Positions 1-5,676 of a stretch of 5,676 nt of DNA are shown piece after piece (the stretch's first letter is position 1; the number at the start of each line of letters is the position of its first letter). Under the pieces are notes generated by a model. That model searched no databases. It was given only the letters and a program-made list of their open reading frames with translations, and had not been told where the DNA came from. The position numbers and the translations under genes are program-made. Source of the DNA: Archaeoglobaceae archaeon (GTDB taxonomy: Archaea; Halobacteriota; Archaeoglobi; Archaeoglobales; Archaeoglobaceae); contig JAMOMT010000179.1 of NCBI GenBank assembly GCA_027066965.1, positions 1-5,676 of the forward strand, in the 5' to 3' direction.

Positions 1-554
1 TGGACAGGAAGCTGATCGCGCTCGTGTTGATTTCAGCACTGATGTGTTGCTGTGCATCTCACACATCTCACACGCTCAAGCTGCCGAACGCAAGCGAGAA
101 GAGTGGACTGAAAATAATTCTGCCTTTCAGCAAGTTTCCGAAAAATTACACGTGCGATGGAGCTGATATCTCTCCTCCAATAATACTCGAAAATGTCAGT
201 AAAAAAGCGAAGAGCATAGCTGTGGTTATGGTAGATCTGGATGCTCCAAAGGGAATATTCGTTCACTGGGTGGCCTGGAACATACCAGCAAACGTAAGCG
301 AAATACCCGAGAACATACCGAAAAAGCCGGTTGTTTACGAACCCATAAGGATAGTTCAAGGCAGAAACGACTTTGGTTCGATAGGTTACGGAGGGCCGTG
401 CCCACCCTCAGGCGTTCACAGGTACGTGATAAACGTTTACACCCTGAACTGCTACCTAAACCTGAGTCCGGGGAGTTCGGCAAACGCACTCTACAGGGCA
501 ATGAATGGTCACGTTCTGCAGCATGCTGAAGTAGTGATCACATACTCGAGGTAG
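1..554 (+). CDS. YbhB/YbcL-family PEBP (Raf-kinase-inhibitor-like) protein, probably exported; 5' end cut by window edge
   Basis: The protein belongs to the phosphatidylethanolamine-binding / Raf kinase inhibitor-like family (YbhB/YbcL branch), small beta-fold proteins with an anion- or ligand-binding pocket; the prokaryotic role is largely unknown. Numbering from the GTG at base 24, the family marks are in order: TCDGADISPP (43-52), DLDAP (71-75), VHW (80-82), GYGGPCPPSGVHRY (121-134). The pocket residues Asp71, Asp73, His81 and His132 are present. The frame stays open to the window edge, and the first two bases (tg) could finish an ATG lying one base outside. That start gives MDRKLIALVLISALMCCC, a charged start plus hydrophobic core typical of an export signal, and a protein of about 184 aa. 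The GTG at 24 would remove the positive charges and part of the core, so I prefer the upstream start. The three cysteines after the core could suggest a lipoprotein, but the lipobox is poor (Met before the first Cys). The family call is firm; start and localisation are inferred. Confidence 0.9.
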   Translation, partial: DRKLIALVLISALMCCCASHTSHTLKLPNASEKSGLKIILPFSKFPKNYTCDGADISPPIILENVSKKAKSIAVVMVDLDAPKGIFVHWVAWNIPANVSEIPENIPKKPVVYEPIRIVQGRNDFGSIGYGGPCPPSGVHRYVINVYTLNCYLNLSPGSSANALYRAMNGHVLQHAEVVITYSR

Positions 555-637
555 GTTTGATACTGAATTTGAGAGTTCAAAAAGTTCGTGTTCACGTACA
601 TTCAAAGAAGCGCACGAAAAAAGAATAAAAATGAAAA
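555..637 (+). promoter_or_regulatory. Gap before lhr, probably holding its promoter
   Basis: This 83-bp gap holds no gene that I can support. TATA-like candidates are ttcaaaaag (576-584), ttcaaagaag (601-610) and the A-rich run aagaataaaaa (621-631). Spacing to the lhr ATG at 638 best suits the 601-610 site for a leaderless or near-leaderless message, but it is a weak TATA match. The strongest A/T run, at 621-631, would place the transcript start downstream of the ATG. No clear Shine-Dalgarno sequence precedes the ATG. Confidence 0.3.
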
Positions 638-3190
638 ATGAAGCTGAATTGTCTTCATCCTCTCGTAGCGGAGTGGTTCTCCTCGAAGTACGGAGAGTTC
701 TCCCCACCCCAAAAGTTCGCGATAGCAGAGGTAGCTGAAGGTAGGAACGTTCTAGTCTCATCCCCCACCGGTAGCGGAAAGACGCTCGCAGCTTTTCTCA
801 TGGCAATAAGCATGCTCGTTGAGCTGGCTGAGAGGAGGGAACTTGAAGACAGAGTTTACGTCGTTTACGTTTCCCCTCTAAGAGCTCTGAACAACGACAT
901 AAGGAGGAATCTCGAAGAGCCCCTTGCAGAGATATACGAACTAGCTGAGAAAAAGGGAATAGAACTTCAGCAGATAAGAATAGCTGTAAGGACAGGAGAC
1001 ACCGATGCGAGAGAAAGAGGTAGGCAGTTAAGAAAACCGCCTCACATACTCATAACGACTCCGGAAACTCTCGCAATAGTTCTCTCGAGCCCTAGGTTTT
1101 CGGAGAAGCTGAGGAAAGTGAAATACCTGATAGTCGACGAGGTGCATGCTCTTGCAGAGAACAAGAGAGGCTCTCACCTCACGCTCTCAATGGAGAGACT
1201 GGAAAACCTGCAGGAGGGGAAGATGATAAGGATAGGTCTGTCTGCAACCATAGCCCCCCTCGACGAGGTCGCTGCTTTTCTAGTGGGATATGATGTCGAG
1301 AGAGGAAAAGTGAGAGACTGCTCAACAGCCGACGTGACATTCGCCAAACCTCTCGACATAAAAGTAATCTCTCCCGTAACTGACTTCTTCTCGACTTCGG
1401 CTGAGGAGACGAGCGAGAGACTTTACGAAACTATAGCAGAACTGGTAAGGAAGTCGAAGACCACACTCATATTCACGAACACAAGGAGTGCAACTGAAAG
1501 AGTTGTTTACCAGCTAAAGAAGAGGTTGAAGGAGTGGAAAGACGCTATAAAGGCCCATCACTCCTCCCTCTCGAGGGAAGTAAGGCTAGAGGTCGAGGAG
1601 GAGCTTAAGGCCGGAAAACTCAAGTGCGTCGTCAGCTCCACAAGCCTAGAGCTTGGGATAGACATAGGCTACATAGACCTCGTAGTGCTAATAGGCTCTC
1701 CAAAGAGCATAAACAGGGCTCTGCAGAGGATAGGGAGGAGTGGACACCGATTGCACGATGTTAGCGTTGGCAGGATAGTTGTTGTTGATCAAGATGACCT
1801 CGTAGAGTGCACAGTTTTGGCTAAAGAAGCTATGGAAAGGAGACTCGACAGGATAAGGATTCCTCAAAAACCGCTCGATGTTCTGTGCCAGCACATCGTC
1901 GGAATGGCTATAGAAAGGAAGTGGAAGATCGAAGAAGCTTACAGGCTCGTAAAGTCAGCCTATCCGTACAGGAACCTCACAAAGGAGGAGTTCCTGAGCG
2001 TGCTGAGGTACTTAGCCGGAGAGTACAAGATACTTGAGGAGAAGAACGTTTACGGAAAGATATGGCTGGACGAGGAGGCAGGAGAGTTCGGGAGGAGAGG
2101 GAGGCTCGTCAGACCGATTTACTACATGAACGTAGGAACTATACCAGACGAGGTTGCCGTTAAAGTCGTAACCAGAGACGGAAAGCTCGTTGGGAAGGTT
2201 GAGGAGGAGTTTGCTGAAAGGCTCGTTAAGGGCGACATATTCGTTCTCGCCGGGAGAACATTCAGGTTTCTCAGATCCAAAGGCCTGCAGTTAGTTGTTG
2301 AGGAGGTTGAAGGGGAAAAGCCAACGGTGCCGAGTTGGTTTTCGGAACAGTTACCTCTCAGCTACGACCTCGCGAACAGAATACAGCGATTTAGAGGTGT
2401 TGTTGATGGACTGATTGAGAAAGGAAAAGAGGTGACAGTAGATTACCTCTCGACGACATACAACCTCGACAGACGTGCAGCAAAAGCTATAGTTAGGTAC
2501 TTCGAGATGCAGAGAAACTACTCTACCGTTCCGACGGACAGAAAAGTAGTTGTGGAGGTTTTCGAGGACGAGGACGGCAGAGGGATTGTGTTCCACACGC
2601 TCGTTGGTAGAAGGGCAAACAATGCTCTCGCGAGAGTCTTCGCTTACAGAGCGGGGAAAATTACTAGTAAAAACGTTAGAATGGCTCTGAACGATAACGG
2701 ATTTATGCTGAGGGCTGAGCTGAGCGACGAACAGATTCTCGGACTGTTCACCTCAGAGAACTTCAGAGAGGACCTCATCGCCGCTCTCGACAAGACAGAG
2801 ATTCTGAAGAGGAGGTTCAGACATGTGGCTGTGAGAAGTTTCATGATACTCAGAAAGTACATGGGTAGAGAAAAAAGTGTGTGGAGGCAGCAGCTCAACG
2901 CTGAAACGCTGTTAAAGCTCATAAAGGAGAGAATTCCAGACTTCCCTGTGCTGAGGGAAACTTATAGAGAGATATTGGAAGATGCCATGCACATTGACGA
3001 GGCGATAGACTTTTTAAATAGAGTGGAGAAGGGAGAAAGGAAACTCGTGATAAAGCACCTCCCGTCTCCAAGCCCGTTCTCGTTCAATGTTTACCTGATG
3101 GGGGATGAAGATGCGGTGCTTATGGAGGACAGAAAGAGAATACTAATGGAATTACACGAAAAAGTTATGAGGGCACAGAAGGCTGAGTGA
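638..3190 (+). CDS. lhr: Lhr-core family ATP-dependent helicase (superfamily 2)
   Basis: This is an 850-aa Lhr-type superfamily 2 helicase. Studied Lhr proteins are ATP-driven 3'-to-5' single-strand translocases that unwind DNA:DNA or RNA:DNA duplexes in repair and nucleic-acid remodelling. Motifs in order: Q-motif Gln25 (FSPPQ), Walker A SPTGSGKT 42-49, Ia VSPLRALNND 78-87, Ib TTPETLAIVL 140-149, DEVH 167-170, LSATI 201-205, IV IFTNTRSATERV 278-289, V STSLELGIDIG 334-344, VI QRIGRSGHR 363-371. After the two RecA domains come Lhr-specific parts: winged-helix region about 410-560 with YYMNVGTIPDE (495-505), PTVPSW (562-567, possible strand-stacking Trp), and a DEAD/DEAH-associated C-terminal domain with FHTLVGRRANNALARVF (652-668) and PSPFSF (811-816). 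The length matches the Lhr core and lacks the long extension of E. coli Lhr. No cysteine follows residue 417, so there is no C-terminal zinc cluster. An in-frame TGA at 632-634 rules out an earlier start, and no other start codon is near. It overlaps a GTG of the downstream frame and lies 47 bp before the preferred rtcB start. Confidence 0.95.
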   Translation: MKLNCLHPLVAEWFSSKYGEFSPPQKFAIAEVAEGRNVLVSSPTGSGKTLAAFLMAISMLVELAERRELEDRVYVVYVSPLRALNNDIRRNLEEPLAEIYELAEKKGIELQQIRIAVRTGDTDARERGRQLRKPPHILITTPETLAIVLSSPRFSEKLRKVKYLIVDEVHALAENKRGSHLTLSMERLENLQEGKMIRIGLSATIAPLDEVAAFLVGYDVERGKVRDCSTADVTFAKPLDIKVISPVTDFFSTSAEETSERLYETIAELVRKSKTTLIFTNTRSATERVVYQLKKRLKEWKDAIKAHHSSLSREVRLEVEEELKAGKLKCVVSSTSLELGIDIGYIDLVVLIGSPKSINRALQRIGRSGHRLHDVSVGRIVVVDQDDLVECTVLAKEAMERRLDRIRIPQKPLDVLCQHIVGMAIERKWKIEEAYRLVKSAYPYRNLTKEEFLSVLRYLAGEYKILEEKNVYGKIWLDEEAGEFGRRGRLVRPIYYMNVGTIPDEVAVKVVTRDGKLVGKVEEEFAERLVKGDIFVLAGRTFRFLRSKGLQLVVEEVEGEKPTVPSWFSEQLPLSYDLANRIQRFRGVVDGLIEKGKEVTVDYLSTTYNLDRRAAKAIVRYFEMQRNYSTVPTDRKVVVEVFEDEDGRGIVFHTLVGRRANNALARVFAYRAGKITSKNVRMALNDNGFMLRAELSDEQILGLFTSENFREDLIAALDKTEILKRRFRHVAVRSFMILRKYMGREKSVWRQQLNAETLLKLIKERIPDFPVLRETYREILEDAMHIDEAIDFLNRVEKGERKLVIKHLPSPSPFSFNVYLMGDEDAVLMEDRKRILMELHEKVMRAQKAE

Positions 3191-3223
3191 AGTTAGCCCG
3201 TTCACGTTCAGGTTGTCCATTCA

Positions 3224-3231
3224 GGGGGGTG
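3224..3231 (+). promoter_or_regulatory. Shine-Dalgarno-like sequence deciding the rtcB start
   Basis: The sequence ggggggtg resembles the archaeal consensus GGAGGTGA, which pairs with the 16S rRNA 3' end. It ends six bases before the ATG at 3238, a normal spacing. It touches the ATG at 3232, which is too close, and is about twelve bases from the ATG at 3244. It therefore favours 3238 and argues against the GTG at 3187. Confidence 0.55.
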
Positions 3232-3237
3232 ATGGAT

Positions 3238-4686
3238 ATGACGATGGAGAGCTTGCTGAGGAAGATTACCGATTACAAGTGGGAGCTGCCGAAGGGTTAC
3301 AAGCCCGGAATGAAGGTTCCAGCAATATTCTACATCAATAGGAAGTTGATGGAGATACTCGAGAGAGACGCTGTCGAGCAGGCAGCAAACGTTGCGACGA
3401 TGCCAGGAATTCAGAAAGCAAGCCTGGTTATGCCCGACGTTCACGTCGGCTACGGATTTCCCATCGGAGGAGTTGCCGCCTTTGATGCTGATGAAGGAGT
3501 TGTAAGTCCGGGTGGCGTGGGTTTCGACATAAATTGCGGGGTAAGGCTCCTCAGGAGCGAGCTTAAGGTAGAGGAAGTCAGGCCAAAAATAAAAGAACTC
3601 ATAGATGCCCTCTTCGTTGCCGTACCTTCAGGAGTTGGCAGCGAGGGCAGACTAAAGCTGAGCGACAGAGAGCTTGACGAAGTCTTCGTTTCCGGAGTTG
3701 AGTGGGCTATAGAGAATGGATTTGGAAGCGAAGAGGACAGAGAGTGCTGCGAGGAGAACGGAGCTCTCGATGGAGCAAGGCCGGAGGTAGTTAGCAAGAA
3801 GGCGAGAGATAGAGGAAGAACCCAGCTCGGAACGCTCGGAAGTGGAAACCACTTCCTTGAGGTTCAGTACGTCGCCGAAATTTATGATGAAAAGGCTGCA
3901 AAGGTCATGGGGTTGGAAGAGGGTATGGTCACTGTCATGATACACTGTGGGAGCAGGGGACTGGGACATCAGGTATGCTCCGATTTCCTGACAGTGTTGG
4001 ACAGGGCTGTTAGAAAGTATGGCATAAAGCTACCAGATAGACAGCTCGCGTGTGCTCCGATAAACAGTAGAGAAGGACAGGACTACTTCGCAGGAATGGC
4101 TGCATCAGCTAACTTTGCATGGTGTAACAGACACATAATAGCCCACTGGGTCAGGGAAACCTTCCAGAAGATATTCGGCATGAGCGAAGAGGATTTAGGG
4201 ATGAGGCTCGTTTACGATGTCGCACACAACATAGCAAAGTTCGAGAAGCATGAGATTGACGGCAAGAAAAAGCTTGTTTGCGTTCACAGAAAGGGTGCAA
4301 CAAGAGCTTTTGGACCAAACAGCAAAGAGATTCCGGAAAAGTACAGAAAAGTAGGGCAGCCTGTTCTCATCCCAGGAAGCATGGGGACTCCAAGCTACGT
4401 TCTAGTTGGAACTGACAAGGCAATGGAGGAAACTTTCGGCTCGACATGTCACGGTAGTGGCAGAGTTATGAGCAGGGCTGCTGCGAAGAGAAAGTTGAGG
4501 GGCAACGCTGTCAAGGCGAACTTGGAGAAGAGAGGAATATACGTGAGGGCAACTCACGGAGCTTTGCTTGCTGAAGAGGCTCCAGAAGCCTACAAGAAGA
4601 GCGACGATGTTGTCGATGTTGTCCACAGAGCTGGAATCTCAAGGCTGGTTGCAAAGCTGCTGCCTCTGGGAGTTGCGAAGGGTTAA
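3238..4686 (+). CDS. rtcB: RtcB RNA ligase (tRNA-splicing ligase), intein-free
   Basis: RtcB joins RNA ends carrying a 2',3'-cyclic or 3'-phosphate to 5'-OH ends, using GTP and Mn2+, and is the archaeal tRNA-splicing ligase. Numbering from the ATG at 3238 gives 482 aa, about the length of Pyrococcus RtcB (481 by recollection). The catalytic set is complete: Asp97 and Cys100 in FDINCGVRL, His205 in GSGNHFLE, His236 in IHCGSRG, His330 in YDVAHN, and guanylylated His405 in STCHGSGR. PDVHVGYGFPIGG (67-79), PGSMGT (379-384) and the C-terminal GVAKG are also family-typical. These run through without an intein, although some archaeal RtcB genes carry one. The start is chosen from the G-rich Shine-Dalgarno-like sequence; ATGs at 3232 and 3244 are alternatives. 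A GTG at 3187 overlaps the lhr stop and would add 17 residues (MKLARSRSGC...) with no counterpart at the Pyrococcus N-terminus. No promoter is evident in the 47-bp gap, so co-transcription with lhr is likely. The activator archease is not in this window. Confidence 0.96.
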   Translation: MTMESLLRKITDYKWELPKGYKPGMKVPAIFYINRKLMEILERDAVEQAANVATMPGIQKASLVMPDVHVGYGFPIGGVAAFDADEGVVSPGGVGFDINCGVRLLRSELKVEEVRPKIKELIDALFVAVPSGVGSEGRLKLSDRELDEVFVSGVEWAIENGFGSEEDRECCEENGALDGARPEVVSKKARDRGRTQLGTLGSGNHFLEVQYVAEIYDEKAAKVMGLEEGMVTVMIHCGSRGLGHQVCSDFLTVLDRAVRKYGIKLPDRQLACAPINSREGQDYFAGMAASANFAWCNRHIIAHWVRETFQKIFGMSEEDLGMRLVYDVAHNIAKFEKHEIDGKKKLVCVHRKGATRAFGPNSKEIPEKYRKVGQPVLIPGSMGTPSYVLVGTDKAMEETFGSTCHGSGRVMSRAAAKRKLRGNAVKANLEKRGIYVRATHGALLAEEAPEAYKKSDDVVDVVHRAGISRLVAKLLPLGVAKG

Positions 4687-4701
4687 ACGAGTTAATTAAA
4701 G

Positions 4702-4715
4702 TTATTTTTATTTTT
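4702..4715 (+). terminator. T-rich transcription terminator after rtcB
   Basis: Sixteen bases after the rtcB stop the + strand reads ttatttttattttt. Euryarchaeal transcripts commonly end at such U-rich tracts without a GC hairpin. The tract is part of a longer all-A/T stretch that probably also holds the next promoter, so the exact boundary is uncertain. Confidence 0.45.
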
Positions 4716-4730
4716 AATTTAAAATTAAAA
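4712..4730. repeat. A/T-only perfect inverted repeat (9-bp arms, 1-bp centre)
   Basis: ttttaattt (4712-4720) and aaattaaaa (4722-4730) are exact reverse complements around base 4721. The repeat sits inside a 35-bp stretch (4702-4736) with no G or C. It could be a regulator site overlapping the promoter, or simply a by-product of terminator and TATA sequences meeting. As RNA it would form only a weak hairpin. Confidence 0.6.
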
Positions 4731-4733
4731 TTA
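4716..4733 (+). promoter_or_regulatory. Candidate TATA-box region for the DUF1152 gene
   Basis: The stretch aatttaaaattaaaatta is TATA-like and lies about 27-44 bases before the ATG at 4760. With the usual archaeal distance of about 25 bases from TATA box to transcript start, the RNA would begin around 4745-4760. This fits a very short leader or a leaderless message, in line with the lack of a clear Shine-Dalgarno sequence before this gene. A second A-rich stretch, tttaaaaaaa at 4751-4760, is too close to the start codon to serve as TATA box. Confidence 0.4.
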
Positions 4734-4759
4734 ATAGTAAACGTGAATGGTTTAAAAAA

Positions 4760-5653
4760 ATGAAACTCGTAAAGTTCTTCACGATTGGGGCTGGAGGAGG
4801 AGGGGACATTTTAAGTGCCTACGTCGTAGGCAGAATTCTAGAGCTGGAAAAAAACGCGAACTTCGTCTGCGGTGGAGTTGTATGGGAAAGGTTCAGGATA
4901 GACAGAAAGCCGGGGCCTCGCAGCATAGACGAAATTGAGAACGCCAAGAGGATCAACGAGTGCTTGGCGTGGATGAGGGGGGCGAGAATTGGAAACCTAA
5001 AGCCAGCAGTTGCAGAGGTCGCGGAGATCGCTGGAGATGCGGTTGGAATAGATATAACAAAACCCAGCAAACTCTCCAAGGCCATAGGCGAGTTTTGCAT
5101 CAACAACTCTCTAACTCCCGTGGGAGTTGACGCAGGAGGAGACATTCTAGCGAGAGGCAAGGAGAAAGGCGTCGTCAGTCCGCTTTGCGATTCGATCATG
5201 CTCTCAGCCCTTGCTGAACTGAAAGCTCCGCTTGCAGTGGTCGGGTTTGGAAGTGACTGCGAGCTCAGCAGGAGAGAGCTCGAGAAGTACCTAAGCGAAA
5301 TCGCAGAGCTCGATGGCCTGCTTGGTGTCTCAATCGTACCAAAATCTCTTGCCGAGGATGTGCTCGAGAGGGCGAAAAATGTGAAAACCCACGCGTCGAG
5401 GATACCGCTGGTGGCCGCGAAAGGCTACTTCGGAGAGTACGAGTCCTGGGACGAAGTGCTCGAAGTCTCAATTCTGAATGCTCTCGTGTTCTTCGTTAGG
5501 TCTGAGGTCGTTTACGAGCTCAACCCGATGGCGAAGGCCGTTAGAGGATGCAGAAGCATAGAGGAAGCAAACGAAGCCCTGCATGCTCTCGGGATAAAAA
5601 CGGAGCTGGATATTGAGCTGGAGTTGTCTAATTCTGGTTTTAAAAGATCATAG
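4760..5653 (+). CDS. DUF1152 family protein of unknown function
   Basis: This 297-aa protein matches my recollection of the DUF1152 family, found largely in archaea, whose biochemical role is not established. The N-terminus has a glycine-rich turn after a beta strand, FFTIGAGGGGDILSA (6-20), resembling a nucleotide- or phosphate-binding loop. A similar motif recurs as GVDAGGDILARG (122-133), followed by SPLCDSIMLSAL (140-151) and VVGFGSDCELS (160-170). Other features are VVWERFRIDRKPGPRS (40-55), IDITKPSK (97-104), and a C-terminal part with FFVRSEVVYELNPMAKA (244-260). I see no signal peptide or membrane segment, so it is probably cytoplasmic and soluble. The ATG at 4760 is the start because it immediately precedes the conserved glycine-rich strand. 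There is no convincing Shine-Dalgarno sequence. The A/T-only gap upstream suggests a transcription unit separate from rtcB, though read-through is possible. Codon use matches its neighbours. The family call is fairly secure; an enzymatic role is only a guess from the GGD motifs. Confidence 0.88.
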   Translation: MKLVKFFTIGAGGGGDILSAYVVGRILELEKNANFVCGGVVWERFRIDRKPGPRSIDEIENAKRINECLAWMRGARIGNLKPAVAEVAEIAGDAVGIDITKPSKLSKAIGEFCINNSLTPVGVDAGGDILARGKEKGVVSPLCDSIMLSALAELKAPLAVVGFGSDCELSRRELEKYLSEIAELDGLLGVSIVPKSLAEDVLERAKNVKTHASRIPLVAAKGYFGEYESWDEVLEVSILNALVFFVRSEVVYELNPMAKAVRGCRSIEEANEALHALGIKTELDIELELSNSGFKRS

Positions 5654-5676
5654 CTACAGGTAAAAAAGTAAAAAAT

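Noticed and set aside
587..596. Short inverted repeat cgtg-tt-cacg in the gap before lhr
   Set aside because: Arms of 4 bp with a 2-bp spacer are expected by chance and are too short for a convincing hairpin or operator.
631..738. A 35-codon frame starting at the ATG at 631, overlapping the lhr start in another frame
   Set aside because: It has no recognisable protein features and lies almost wholly within the conserved lhr N-terminus. The ATG falls in an A-rich run and is probably chance.
3228..3234. Possible C/D-box guide RNA C box (gtgatgg) between lhr and rtcB
   Set aside because: It is better explained as part of the Shine-Dalgarno-like sequence and start codons. No matching D box or guide layout was found nearby.
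3450..3797. Minus-strand open frame of 115 codons opposite rtcB
   Set aside because: It is a shadow of the strongly conserved RtcB coding strand. Its low-complexity Ser/Pro-rich translation is what antisense reading of such codons produces.
3238..4686. Possible intein in rtcB, as in some archaeal RtcB genes
   Set aside because: The protein aligns from end to end at the normal length, with all active-site motifs continuous. There is no room for an inserted element.
4819..5199. Minus-strand open frame of 126 codons opposite the DUF1152 gene
   Set aside because: It is antisense to a conserved gene, its translation is low-complexity (Ser/Pro/Ala-rich), and no promoter or ribosome site supports it.
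5636..5676. TATA-like ttttaaaag and A-rich tail at the end of the window, possibly a promoter for the next gene
   Set aside because: It overlaps the end of the DUF1152 gene, and the window stops before any downstream gene can be seen, so it cannot be supported.

Overview
The window looks like a chromosomal segment from a thermophilic euryarchaeon, most likely of the Archaeoglobales. This rests on three things: the gene families present (archaeal Lhr-core helicase, archaeal RtcB ligase, DUF1152 protein), heavy use of AGG/AGA for arginine and ATA for isoleucine, and short A+T-rich, promoter-like gaps between tightly packed genes. The lineage is inferred from gene content and codon style, not from an rRNA or a database match.

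All four genes lie on the + strand. Region 1 (1-554) is a YbhB/YbcL-type PEBP (Raf-kinase-inhibitor-like) protein with an apparent N-terminal export signal; its start codon seems to be cut by the window edge. Region 2 (638-3190) is a full-length Lhr-core superfamily 2 helicase with every helicase motif intact. Region 3 (about 3238-4686) is a complete, intein-free RtcB RNA ligase with all expected metal and guanylylation residues, preceded by a G-rich Shine-Dalgarno-like sequence. Region 4 (4760-5653) is a DUF1152 protein of unknown function with two glycine-rich GGD motifs.

lhr and rtcB are closely spaced and probably co-transcribed, pairing a nucleic-acid unwinding motor with a 3'-phosphate/5'-OH end-joining enzyme. 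That suggests RNA processing or repair. The PEBP gene and the DUF1152 gene are each set off by A+T-rich gaps (83 and 73 bp) and are probably separate transcription units. No gap reaches 300 bp. I see no tRNA, rRNA, CRISPR array, insertion sequence or phage gene.

I found no clear new multi-gene system. The points most worth a second look are the lhr-rtcB pairing, the uncharacterised DUF1152 protein, and the 35-bp pure A/T tract with a near-perfect palindrome between rtcB and the DUF1152 gene.
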